Below are positions 47,768 to 59,144 of a stretch of DNA of 64,000 nucleotides, one piece after another (the first letter of the stretch is position 1; each line of letters opens with the position of its first letter). Source of the stretch: Glandiceps talaboti (Eukaryota > Hemichordata > Enteropneusta > Spengelidae); the NCBI RefSeq assembly GCF_964340395.1, contig NC_135564.1, forward strand, positions 11,172,391 through 11,236,390, in the 5' to 3' direction. Below the pieces are notes generated by a model. The model was not told the origin of the DNA, ran no database searches, and saw only the letters and a program-made list of their open reading frames with translations. Made by a program: the position numbers and the translations under genes.

Positions 47768-49296
47768 TATCATCATCATCATCATTGAAATCATCATCAT
47801 TGAAATCACCATGTTTTAATTATTTCTCAGGCTTAACAAAGGTGACTATAACTGCTATTGTGACTATTGTATCTACTGTGGTGCTACTATTTTCACTACT
47901 ATTGTACATGCTGTACCGGGATGTTTCAACTACAAAGTGCATCAAGGAAAGGGCACAAAAAGAAAACCAGAATTATCTCAACATGGTCAGGGGAGGATTT
48001 ATCATGGCGTATGATGCATCAGTACCCATAGAGGTATTAATTCTATAACTTACAGTTGTGAAATTATAACAAACACGAAATGATATCACACCTCAATCAA
48101 TAAGGGATATTCCGATAGTGGCGAGATCTCGCGAGACCGCCTAGCAACGGTTGCTAACCACGTGACAAAGTTTATGATTATGAAGTAATCCTGAATCAGC
48201 TATTATGTGATGGCGACGAGTATTTAGATGTTATGCCCCAATATTAATCTTTGTTTAGCCAAGGAAATATGAGTTACCTTAAAGGCCTTGTCACTCCCAG
48301 TTGATAGAGTGGTGTCAAAAACCTGAGGTCATGAGTATTTTGTAAGCTGAATGGAGAAAATATTGAATACTGTAAGTGTATCTTAGGAAGCATAATTTAT
48401 GAAAAGTCGGAAATAATGGCGATTTGGAATGTTCTGACGTATGCATCAGGCACCGCAGAATCAATAACATAGAAGCAAGAGTCATGACATAGAACGACCA
48501 CATAGCTTTTTGTTCGAACGCGTTCAACCTGGCTTATGTATGGAGCAATTATTTATCGTCTAGATAACCCTGAAAGGGGGGGGAACCAAAGTGCTGTAAG
48601 GAAAACACTATAAATTGACAGATTCCTTTATGGAGACTTTATTAGTTAGCAACCTACATGTAGTTGACAAATCATGCATTGCATGTTATAGTATATGGCG
48701 CTGGCAGTAGAGGTAAATTGTATTCTATGAATCTATGATTTTTAATTCTTCTACCCACATCTTATATTATGCTATAACACATCGTTTTTATATATCCTTC
48801 AATGATTGGCTTAGACCGTGTCATGTGGTATGGACTAGTGACCTAAGTTTGCATAGAGGGTAATATTTGTTTTTTATATCTTCCCCAGGGCACTATTACA
48901 TTAGGACGAGATTATTCCTACTGGTGATTTTCTTTCACTCTGGAAAAGAATGCATGTCTGGGAATGTCATGTGTTATAAAAGACTTATTGCCTGGCCTTA
49001 TTCGGGCACTGGTAGATGTCATATTACCACTCTTGCTGTCATGTTGCAACTATTTCCTTCGGCTTTCAGTCTCGGCAAATAGTTGCTGCATGACAGCCGT
49101 CGAAGTAATAGACAGGCAATACATGATTGACTTATATTTCTATGAATGTACTTGTATATACTATAACCATATTTATTGCAAGAAATTTACTTCTGGTGAA
49201 ACTTTGACGTGAATTATATCCACTCCGAGATACTTAAATATCTTTAATTTTGTCTTTACCATTCCTTAGGACGACGAGCTCAAATACAAGGAATAG
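38302..49296 (+). CDS. HHIP-like protein 1: FR-like domain, GSDH propeller, Thr-rich stalk, transmembrane anchor
   Basis: Exons: 38302-39386, 39582-39910, 40314-40437, 40993-41135, 43634-43715, 44281-44306, 44837-44917, 45043-45126, 45620-45682, 47399-47479, 47608-47691, 47831-48033 and 49270-49296. All fit in frame, giving about 803 residues from this ATG; an in-frame upstream ATG at 38221 would add 27. I chose 38302 because it puts a signal peptide (VTLLLFLVM) at the N-terminus, as in HHIPL-2. The order is a Cys-rich folate-receptor-like domain ([13 protein letters not shown] onward), a GSDH-type beta-propeller ([44 protein letters not shown]), a short Arg-Arg exon, five Thr/Ser-rich exons, a hydrophobic helix ([18 protein letters not shown]) and a tail ending DDELKYKE. 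The Asp-rich Hedgehog-binding loop of true HHIP is not evident. The 44306 exon uses a GC donor. Confidence 0.87.
39921..39964. repeat. near-perfect hairpin 10 bp past the HHIPL-1 exon 2 donor
   Basis: AAAAGTTAATGTCACTGTCT and AGACAATGACATTAACTTTT are inverted copies with one mismatched pair and a GAAG loop. At the matching place in HHIPL-2 (about 55430-55465) only one arm (AATGACGTTAACTTT) is visible. It could mask or shape the splice donor. Confidence 0.75.
41170..41220. repeat. poly-C/poly-A tract
   Basis: A C-run followed by an A-run in HHIPL-1 intron 4. Confidence 0.85.
41245..43005. mobile_element. nested repeats: AGGCCTAA element split by an insertion of about 1.4 kb
   Basis: The element family of 23275-23645 is seen in two halves: 41290-41400 (to GACATCAACTTTAAAAGACAATATA) and 42800-43005 (from AAAACTGTTCTTCCTATCTG to TTGTTAGGCCTTA). 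Between them lies a segment bounded by CCTTCCGTAAGG (about 41408) and CCTTACGGAAGG (about 42787), each a palindrome. Inside are a tandem duplication of about 167 bp (42183-42350, 42351-42520), an inverted copy of its end (TCTGACACCAACTTTATACT), and a (CA)n-bearing end that reappears reversed at 59010-59300. All lies within HHIPL-1 intron 4. Confidence 0.65.
44341..44420. repeat. (GCC/ACC)n trinucleotide repeat just past HHIPL-1 exon 6
   Basis: GCCGCC, GCCACC and ACC units start 35 bp after the exon. In the gene's own frame, read-through would stop at TGA 10 bases past the exon, so the poly-Ala/poly-Thr frame is not part of the protein. Confidence 0.85.
44695..44742. repeat. (GTCT)n microsatellite before the first stalk exon
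   Basis: About 12 GTCT units. A far longer GTCT/GTCC array sits at the matching place in HHIPL-2 (60959-61212). Confidence 0.95.
45419..45496 (+). pseudogene. dead stalk exon (second 'a' exon of HHIPL-1)
   Basis: It aligns with stalk exons 44837-44917 and 47399-47479 (ATTGAGCAG..TACATCAACAAGTGAAATGA). The acceptor that reads TTTATAG in the others is here TTTTGGAATTCG with no AG, and one base is missing in the ACTCAAACAAGACCTCAG block, which breaks the frame. The donor GTAATTC remains. Skipping it keeps the frame because all stalk exons are phase 1-1. Confidence 0.8.
45866..46086. repeat. (GTAT)n and (CT)n microsatellites
   Basis: A tetranucleotide run (TATG) followed by a CT run in HHIPL-1 between stalk pairs 2 and 3. 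The 173-residue frame across it is not a gene. Confidence 0.95.
46087..47398. other. HHIPL-1 intron between the second and third stalk pairs
   Basis: No exon is seen up to 47398. A duplicated leader (CACCCGATC.TTAAA..., then TTAGACATTA, then ATGGGAACAGTTTGCTAAAA) begins about 47215 and matches the leaders of the two earlier pairs, marking the start of the third duplication unit. Confidence 0.5.
47697..47800. repeat. (ATC)n microsatellite
   Basis: About 100 bp of TCA/ATC between the last stalk exon and the transmembrane exon of HHIPL-1. Confidence 0.95.
47831..48033 (+). CDS. HHIPL-1 transmembrane/cytoplasmic exon
   Basis: Listed separately because it decides the topology. It opens in phase 1 after TATTTCTCAG and encodes [20 protein letters not shown] then FSLLLYML, an uncharged stretch of about 23 residues followed by YRDVSTTK, which obeys the positive-inside rule for a type I protein. 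About 38 cytoplasmic residues follow, ending SVPIE, then the exon 49270-49296 adds DDELKYKE and a stop. If the donor at 48034 were not used, translation would end four codons later (VLIL, stop). Vertebrate HHIPL1 ends instead in an SRCR domain, as I recall. Confidence 0.8.
48120..48166. promoter_or_regulatory. cluster of promoter-type motifs in the last HHIPL-1 intron
   Basis: Within 40 bp lie TCTCGCGAGA (48127-48136, the Kaiso/ZBTB33-type core-promoter palindrome), CCTAGCAACGGTTGCTAACC (48140-48159, an RFX X-box-like inverted repeat) and CACGTGAC (48159-48166, an E-box). The block is CG-rich while its surroundings are AT-rich. No clear gene start was seen on either side. Confidence 0.5.
48987..49120 (+). 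ncRNA. strong hairpin, candidate small-RNA precursor or foldback element
   Basis: The inner stem pairs GCTGTCATGTTGCAACTATT (from 49035) with AATAGTTGCTGCATGACAGC (ending 49097): 18 of 20 positions pair and the loop is about 23 nt, a size typical of animal pre-miRNA. Outer arms ATTGCCTG (48987) and CAGGCAAT (49113-49120) also pair. It lies in the last HHIPL-1 intron. I do not recognise the arm as a known miRNA, and it may instead be a small foldback repeat. Confidence 0.35.
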
Positions 49297-49335
49297 AAAA
49301 TCACAGACTAATCATGCAAGAAAGGAATGCAGTTT

Positions 49336-49341
49336 AATAAA
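49336..49341 (+). terminator. poly(A) signal AATAAA for HHIPL-1
   Basis: AATAAA lies 40 bp past the HHIPL-1 stop codon (49294-49296). It supports 49270-49296 as the terminal coding exon. Confidence 0.6.
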
Positions 49342-51583
49342 GGCTATAAGAAGAATGGGGATTTAAAAAATTGCTTAAATTTAGACTTTTTATGAACTTC
49401 ATCTATGAGTCATTTTAAAGTGGTGAACATCTCAGAAATAAGCTGTTTCACAAATTTTCTGTTACTTTGTTCAGTACAAATCAAACCCATTGTCAATTAG
49501 GGGCCAACATACACATTTTTAAAAAAAGAGGTCAAAAGGGAATCAAAATTAAATCGTGTAGAATCAAATATGGCTGATGCCGATCCTAAAATCCTAGTAA
49601 AATATTGCTCATTTCCTTAAAAACAAGACATTGAACCACTAAAATGTCTTTATAATTTCAAACATAAGGGTTTATAAGGTTGGAGAGATTTTACTAACTT
49701 TGATTTTGATTTTGAGAGAAGTTGACGCGAGTCCCTGAGTTGCATTCAGCAAATTCAGAATCACATACCACAGAGTTTAAGTCTAGTCTATAGCAAGCTG
49801 ATTAGGCCAAAAAGAACATTTTGAATTACAATTTTAATTTCCAATTTTTTTTTATATTGCTTGTATGATGTTTTTAATATGGCCATTATTTAATATCAAT
49901 TCTCTGATTTTTTTTAATGTTTCTAACTTTTTAAAAGTATATATTTCCTTTTTAAATATACTTTGGTTTTATCTTATACGTTTTGGACTTTTTATTTTTA
50001 ATTCAATTTAATTTTTTTTTTTACATCTTTGTGATGATTATTTTTGTGTGTGATGCTTTTTTTTGCCGAGAAGCTGCTGAGACAGCCCCTACGACCATTG
50101 TAAATCACACAGAAAAACAATTGCTACACATACAAAACTAATCATCACAAAGATATAAAGAAAACTCAATAGAAAAATGTATATAAGTGTATAATGTTGA
50201 AGCGTGACACTGCTCTCAGATACGACCTGCTTAGGCTTTATTCTGGTGTCACTTTATGCTGGTGTCACAAGTTATATGTTACTTGAAAATAAATCAAATC
50301 GGTGTGAAATTGGGTGTGAAAGGTGACTTTATAGTTAAGCAAGTTGTGAGAAGCTCTCCTGTTCGCCTTGTTACATTGCGTGTCAAACGAGGTCACATTC
50401 GGCTTGGGTCAATTCATCCGCTTTCTACCGAAAATCTTGAAAGGACCCTACCTCGTTCTTAATCCATCTATTATGTAAAATTTGCGAAATTTACGACCTC
50501 AGGGTCAAGTATGCTTCACGAAATTTATTCTCGTAGCACGTACAGAGGAAGAAATACCAGTCGAGATTTTCGCTTTTATAGTATCTAAAAATGATGGATT
50601 CTTGTGAAAGTTATGGCGAGTTGAAAATAACCCAAAATACGGCTGGTAAGCACTGAGCAGCCACCATTGATAACTTACCACACGATCGAAGTGTCCACAA
50701 TGGAGACTTTGTAATGAGCTATCACAGTTGTTTTTACCCATCATGCTCTACATTCCTCTGATCGAAGTGTACACAATGGAAACTCACTTTGTAATGAGTT
50801 ATTACAGTTATTTTTTATCCACCATGCTCTGTAACCCCTCCGGCCTCCTCTGTGCACGGATGTATTAGGGGAGACCTAATACATCCATGACTAAAGAAAG
50901 CTGATGTTTTATCACTTTTCAATGGAGTTGAAATGTGTCTATCTTCATGGGCATCAAGGCATCATTATTTCTGCTGTTAGAGTGTGTCCAGCCATAGGGG
51001 CGTGTAATATATGTTAGATTGTTGTTTTCCTGGTCTACAAACTAAATATAACAACCTTTATTCCTACCTGTAAGGTAAAAATATTTCCACTAGTATATAC
51101 ATTTGTAGCAGCAGGATTCGTACGATATTTCCTAAGAAAACGGCAATCCAGGGCAGTAGTCTAAGCATTAATACGTGCCCCTGTGAGTCATTGATTCTGG
51201 GTAGTGAGTGGTTACGTAAGCCTCAGACTATTTAGCGGACCAACGACTCACTGTACAATATCTTACCCACAACTCTCTCTGATTAATATAAATCCAGTTG
51301 ATTGATCGATTGGTTGATTGATAGACTATTGTTTGGCATAACCGAAGTAAAATTTGATCCGGAACAAAAGAACAAAAGACTCCCATCGCCACTGATAAAT
51401 ATTCAGTAATATTCTGACCCAGATCGTCGACAATCGTCTTTCAGCCTTTGCCACGTTAGTGAGCCCGAACACAATACAATTACGCGTTCTTACTTGTCTG
51501 TGCGTCAATATACTAGCAGGAAGGACGATTGAGAAGAACAGGTCGTCGTCCATCTTTCTGTACGCCAAGAAGGGAGTGTCACC
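49342..51583. other. intergenic DNA between HHIPL-1 and HHIPL-2
   Basis: No exon recognised. It is AT-rich at 49850-50060. A tandem duplication of about 95 bp lies at 50680-50840 (CGATCGAAGTGTCCACAATG / TGATCGAAGTGTACACAATG and following). A TATA-like AATATAAATC lies near 51284-51293, about 290 bp before the HHIPL-2 ATG. Confidence 0.5.
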
Positions 51584-54500
51584 ATGGTTAATTCGATAAG
51601 AAGAAGTCTTCCGCTCTTGCTAATACTTATGATAGGGTCACAAATCTCTGGACATCCACAATGTCTGGATTATCTGCCCCCCTATGTCGACATACAAGAT
51701 TTATCATTTTGTACCCAGTATACTGACGTTGGTTGCTGCACTAAGGACATCGATGACCACCTGAAGCGACAGTACGATGAAATACTTTCCAACACAGGAA
51801 CACTTTCCGAAATTTGCCAGGAATATGTGCAAACAATATTGTGTCAGGAATGCTCACCCTTTTCATCTCATATGTATTCCATGGAAACGACCAATTCGAA
51901 GACACCCTTGCCTGCATTGTGCACTGATTACTGTTTAGACTTTTATAATGAATGTCAACATGTGATAGAGTATATGGTACAAGAACCGACGATTTTGTCT
52001 GCTGCCCAAAGTTCTGTCACTGACTTTTGTAACCTCGTCGCTGCAATTGATGTTGGTTATTGCTATCCTGACGTTTTAGCCAATAACGAGCTCGGTGAGC
52101 AACTGACAGAGGCAGTTGAAAATCGTGAGGGATGTTTGTGTGTTGAGAAAGTAGCAAGTAAACTAGTAATGCCTATTATTGCTACACACGCTGGGGACGG
52201 CTCACATAGATTTTTCGTAGGAGAACAAAGAGGGATCGTGTACATATATGACAAAAACGGAACGAAGTATGACGAACCTTTCCTAGATATGTCAAACTAC
52301 CTTCACTATTCAAGTGGCCGAGCAAAAGGTGATGAACGTGGGTTGGGTGGTTTGGCATTCCATCCACAATTTAAAGAGAACGGGCGCGTGTTTGTATCTT
52401 ATGTAACAAGCAGAACGCCACAGGGGGTCGATGTAGGAGTTTTTGTCACCGAACGGAGGTTGGCACAGGGCAATAAAAATAAAATAGATCCAGATTTTGA
52501 GAGGTTGTTGTTGCATATACCAGAAAACACCACAATCCATAATGACGGGCAGCTCATCTTCGGACCTCAAGACGGCTATCTATACATCTTTCTTGGTGAT
52601 GGCGGAAAGTTTAAAGGTTCACCTGGCGATCCATGGGGACCAAAAGGAAATGGACAAAATCTGTATGTTTTTTATTTTGGTTTATTTTAGATTTTTTTTA
52701 CACTGTTACAGTTATAGTTGTGAATACGCAAAAGGATATACAGCGAGGCGCGATGTAGTGATGACTTGATAACATTCATTGCAACTGCATCCCCATCTCT
52801 AGTTGCATTCACACTCAAACCAGGTGATATTTATCGATTGTCGGGGGCAACGTGGTATTACTTGGAAAAAAACAACAATCGGCAATATACCAGTACGTGG
52901 CTGAATATTCCGTTGGATTGACAAGTAAATACATTTCAATTTTATATAAATCTCTATTCTTAGAGTATATGACGCATGACATCACCTTAGAGTCAATATC
53001 CAATCACCTTGTCTCGATTAGTAATACATATCTCAGTTCATATCTCAAAGACCATAAAGTAGTTGTGCAATATAATATTCATACTTTTGCAGAACAATGA
53101 AATCATACGATGAAGTTCTAACATTAACCATAGATCCTAGGGTCTATGCATTAACACATTACGTCATATCTAACCTGCTGACGCTTACTCTGGTCATGGA
53201 TGTATTAGTATTGTATTGTATTGTCATTCAAGTTAACTTTAGTGTCCTTTGTTTCAAATCCGTGACGCTCATAATTATGCATGACCTATTGTCTGATATA
53301 CGTGGTTTATAGACTGTCGACAGTCGATCGCGCCTTTTTCCCTTCGTTTTATCTAAACTTCCCTATATAAGCGGCGAAGGCCCTTTGTGATCATTTTGCT
53401 AAACAATAGGAAAGTGGTAACAACCTAGCGACACAGCTCCTGCTAAACTGCAGTTTTGCGTGTGTTCCGACCATTGACACATACCGTACTGTGACGAAGT
53501 CATTATGAATATATGACGTATGTAATTACCGCATTCGTTTTCAATAAGAATGGAAATCTGAGGTATATTACTTTCGGTCAGACGTCAGAAAAGCTACGCC
53601 GACTTTGCCGTTGATAACGCTACGGAGCTGTCAATCAACATGTAGTACACACACACGAACTAATCCTAATGATGCTTACATTATCTCCAAAATAAACACG
53701 ATAGCTGAAAATCACGATAGTGTGCCATATACATGTACACGATTACAAAAACTAAATTTGTCATTGACGTCAATTCTAGCCGTCTTCTTTGCTTGAAACC
53801 AAGTTATGAGCACATCGAGTACAGATATTCTCTGTGTCTTGCACAACGACCAATCCCAATCAGAATGGACGAAAAACGCCTCGACCGCCTCTATCTGATC
53901 TTGGGTGACGATAACTGACACTTACTCATCCTGACTGCAAGTTCAGACTGACTGTTCCAAACTGCACAGTTTATAACATGTTACAACGTTATAGCATCAT
54001 TTCACATCCATTTCTATACACAACCACCCTTGGTGTACGCGATCCATTGCTATGAAGTGTTGATAGATACTTCTGTCAGTGTCTCACGTCTGTAGCCTCA
54101 TTGACTATCATAAAAGTTCAAAGATATCGATGGCCAATAAACTAGGAAGTGTGCCATATGCCGAAAGAAGAACAATTGCCCTACGATTATCCATTTATGA
54201 GCATTGTTCTAATTTACAACACAATACGCATTGGTTGAATATGTAACAATAAAATGTTCACAGTGTAGCAAAAACTTCAACTAAGTAAAAGGAGCCTGAA
54301 GTTCGGTATTAGATATTTTTACTCGTGATCGCCTGTATTGATCTTTCTCCAACTGTAAAATTTAACAAATCAGATGATCATGAAATGCTAAATTGTTGTC
54401 TGACGTACTTAAATTTATTAGGGTCAATTTAATAGGGTCACCCTATTTTTTCTGTTTTTCATTATCCGGGCGACCCACTGAATACAAAGTTTCAACCCTC

Positions 54501-57500
54501 CGACATCAACAAAAACACATAAAAAGAAAACATCAAAGAGGAAAAGAGAAGAGTAGCAACTACATGATGATGAATTTTTCAATCGACCGACCGACCCATA
54601 TTTGTAATATGGTACAGTAATGAGAAACAGAACAAAATAGGGCCACTCTTAGGTGCATGGAGTTGCTGTTAGGAGGGACATATGACACAACAAACTGTCA
54701 TATCATATAGCATTGTGATAAAGAGTAAAAATTGACTCCACAATCGGAATCTGAAATAATGGTGAGCAATAGCTTTACATGTAGTTATATAGACTCCTAT
54801 ACTCTGAGGAGGCACTAGTTGAAGACGTGTCGGATCGGAGCACGATCTACGTGCCGTGGTAAATATGAAGGCACCTTTCGTGAGGTTTAAATATTTCTGT
54901 TTTTGTTTCTGGTAGATTGTTGGCTGCGATAGGTCTGTACCAGGGGGTAACAATTGTAAATCACTCTGAGCACATTGTGGGAATGTGCTATATAGAAACC
55001 AACATATCAGTATGATTTATTACGGAGTATAATAAAAACTAACATATAATATATCCCGTTTTGGTTTCAACAGGAAAACTTTCCCCGGATCTGTTCTTCG
55101 CATAGACGTTGACCACGAGGAAGGTGGTAAACCATATGCAATACCCACAGATAACCCATTCGTGAACAAATCCACCGGACTTCCTGAAATATTTGCATAT
55201 GGCTTTCGTAGTTTATGGAGAAGTTCCATCGATAGGGGTGATAGACATACTTCGTATGGCAAGGGGAGAATTTTCTCCGGCGATGTAGGTCATCAAAGTT
55301 ATGAAGAAATTGACCTAGTTGTCAAGGGTGGTAACTACGGTTGGAAAGGAAAGGAGGGTTACAGTTGTTATGACGTCGATATGTGTAATGAGGACCTCGA
55401 TGGTGAGTTTCATTGATTTTGTTTGATCATGTTTTGAAGAGGCAATGACGTTAACTTTCAATAACATGTCTCCCACTCTCACATTTGGCTGTACTTGTAG
55501 TCAGCAGGGTTTTATCTTTCAATCTTGAAACAGCATTCCCCATGGTAGCTCGTGGGGAGGGTGTGGGAAGGGGGTGTCCCCCACAGTAATCAATTAAAAA
55601 AAAAATAAGGACATGTAAGAGGCCATAAACTTTAAAACCATACACATTAGCGAAAGCCATAGAGTACTTGCAAATTGTCTTCAATACCCCAATTTTAGTC
55701 GAGTCAATACATTATTATACAACTGTATATCTGTATTACCTACACTTTAACGTAATTCAGAGATATTTTGGCAGACACGTACATTTGCTTGGCTATTGCG
55801 ACTGCCACATAATTAAATGTATGGTAAGTAAATGAAGTGTACAATTGTGCAAACTGCAAGATATAAAACATTCAAAAACGTCTCCAGAGAGAGAGAGAGA
55901 GAGAGTTAGAGAGAGAGAGAGAGAGAGAGAGGCAGAGAGAGAGAGACACACACAGAGAGACAGAGACTAGAGAGAGACACACATACAGACAAACAGAGGA
56001 AGGCATGCACAAATACCTTCGCATGGCTGTCACCCAACTTATCACTGAATACAGGACTTAGAATATATTGCGGCTAAACCGCGAGAATTTTTTTAATTTA
56101 TTTGCTCCTGAGGTTTAATTTGGTTCAAATCATGAGCAAAATATTTCGGCCCCCCTTTCAGAGACCATCAGAATTTTCACGCCCTCAGTTTTTTCGTAGC
56201 CCCCCATGTCTCCCCATGCCCACCTGCAGTAAATTGTGGCTCCAGCCTGATCCCAGAATCCCATTGTTTAAAGACATCCCACCGCTGCCAGCAGTGACGA
56301 TGTTGGAAATTTTAAAAGCATAGGTTAATTTCCTGACTACTACCTCAATAGCGATTTGTGGCACTGCATTAATCAATACCAATGTTTGGGTCTCAATGGA
56401 TAACACTAGATTAGGACCAAGGTTGACATCTCCACAACTTTATCTATACTATATCTTACCCAACTGTTCCCGTTTTACTCCTGTGAGACCCACTTGTCTC
56501 CTTATATCACAACTGACAATTAATTACCTGCATGGTTGTCACTCAGCAGCGATTTGATTGATATGGTCTGATATTACAGTGTCGAACCCTAACCTTTACA
56601 AATGTGACCGTGACTCTTGTCTTATCCCATTTTATAAAATTTGGCCTTCCCCGAGAATCGATTTGTAAAAAGTGACCCCTCCCCAATTCCCCCAGCCCTC
56701 CCCCTTGTAATTAATGAAGGCTACCTTAGGGAAGTTCCCAAGTCAACAACATCTGGTAAAAAACGCAACTTCTTACATGGGCATGGTGTGGATGGGGTGA
56801 AAATGCGATTTCGTTCTCCGTTTGACATTGACTTTTGATGTTATCGTATGACCAATGCAACATTTGGTGTTTTTCCTTTGATTGAGCCATGGGTGAATTG
56901 TTGTTTGCCTCATTTTTCCCTACATTTATGTCTCCATTCTTCTCAGGTAATGCCTCTACACATTCACTATGTCTGTGTATATGCATTGTCAGTATTCCGA
57001 CTGCCTGCTCACTATATTGCAAAATATGAGAAAAAAAATTGGTGTTTGACGAGGATTTATAGTTATATCAAAGGGGGGCAGTTGCATCTTTGTCGACGTT
57101 ATTAAATGGAAACGAAAGATCATGGACATACACAATCAATCGATCTGACAAAGTACTGAGGTCTCCTTGAACTAGCAGTCATTGTTTTGTCAGTTATCTC
57201 CGCCACTTTCTTCATTTTGATCACAGTTTTATTATCTTCTGTCAGCACCACGACATATTATTAATTATTACATTCACTCCTTTTCTACTTGCTTACAGTT
57301 TCACTTCGAGATATTGTTATTGACTGGCCAAAATCGGGTGACAGCTCATTCAATCTTGTATTTCACCCAGGAGGTTGGCTGATCAAATTTATTTGTTTCG
57401 TTGACTATACATGAATGTTGACACCTTGCTATTTTTTTTCCATGTGAAGATATTGAGCCACTACATGTATACGACCACTCAGTAGGGAAGGCAGTGATTG

Positions 57501-57664
57501 GTGGTTATGTTTACCGTGGTTGTCAGTCTCCTAATTTAGCTGGACAATATTTCTTTGGTGATTACGATAAAGGGTAAGGTTTTACTAAGGATATCTTTTT
57601 AGCCCCAAGTAGGTGAAGTCCGAAGGGCTAACGATGCTGTGTCCTATAACCATCTGCCGCCCGT

Positions 57665-57731
<67 letters not shown>

Positions 57732-59094
57732 TGCGTGCGCGTGTGTGTGTGTGTAATTAATTTTGGTTGTAAAGTAATAAAGGAACATAAATGCATTTCG
57801 TGTCGTTGTTTAGCTTCACCCCTCATACAGTATTGGCAACTCAACCTTTTCACCTGTTTTTTTTTCTTCTCGAAGAAAATTATTCACATTAGTGGAAAAC
57901 GTCGAAAATGGTACCTGGGATCACCATAATATTTGTATGGGAGATAACAACATCTGCAATAATGGTCTTACTGGAATATTTCCAAGATATATATTGTCGT
58001 TCGGAGAAGACGAAGCCGGTAGGGAAAGTATACTGCCTTTATATTTCACTTAGTCGTGCATGATGACAGGGGCAATGTTAACGTTCGTTCTCAATTACGC
58101 CACCTGGTGGCGCATGTACAACATAAAAAAGAGACCTGGTTGATTTTATGACGATAACATTTCACACATAAAGGTTACCAAAGCTTACGCAATAACAACA
58201 AAATGGCACATAGCCCCAACTATCACACTCAAGACGTTGATATTATTGTGCACATGTACTTGTGGACCCATTGTGATCTTTGTCAAATCGCTTTTAGATT
58301 GGATGTGTTCAGGATAAAATTCGTTTGCGATCTGTTTGATCGACTGTCCACCTGCACGCGTACGGCACAGGATGTGCGACTGCATTAGCTCGCATCTACC
58401 ATGAAGACGTAGTGTAGTTACAGATGAGCGCCGCGGACAGAAGCGCTAAACGGATCCCAAACGGTTTTATACTGATATCACCCAACCAATAGTCTATATT
58501 CGGCTTTGCATGGTAAGCCCGAGCATGGGCACCTGATATCCTATGGCGTCATCAAGTTTGAACGCCGACTCATGTTTTGCCAATTTTACAGGTGAAATAT
58601 ACGTACTTGCAACAACACGGGCATATATGAATACAAAGAAAGGGGAAGTATTGAAACTGGTTGATCCATCGAGGTTAGTTACTGTATACAATCTTTGTCC
58701 ATTGAATGTATATCTATTGGATTATTATTGATAATGTCCCCAAGGTACCGGGGTAGGGGGTGGGTGAGGGGGGGGGGGGTGGGTGAGGGGAGAGCTCCTC
58801 CGAGACCTCAAAACCAAAATTATTCTCATACCAAAAATCCAAAACAGAATCCTTTCCCATACCAACTGTATCGCCCAAAATAGATACAATGGATAGCTTT
58901 GAAGTGTCCCATTTACAAGAACAGGGGGCATTGTCTTAATATAGCGCTGTTTTCATCTTATTCCAAAGAGAAAGGAGAAATTTCACATTGAGCTCTAACC
59001 TAAATTCGCAGCATTTTTTCCTTCCCTAAGGAAGGATATGTATTAGGGGTGAAAAGTCTGTGTGTGTGTGTGTGTGTGCGTGTGTTTGTTTGTT

Positions 59095-59144
<50 letters not shown>

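Noticed and set aside
48867-49212. Two short plus-strand frames after a good acceptor-like site (TCTTCCCCAG, near 48890)
   Set aside because: They overlap the hairpin region, do not fit the HHIPL-1 phase to the terminal exon, and show no known domain.
53097-53312. 71-codon plus-strand frame in HHIPL-2 intron 1
   Set aside because: No match to any family I know, no counterpart in HHIPL-1, no splice context.
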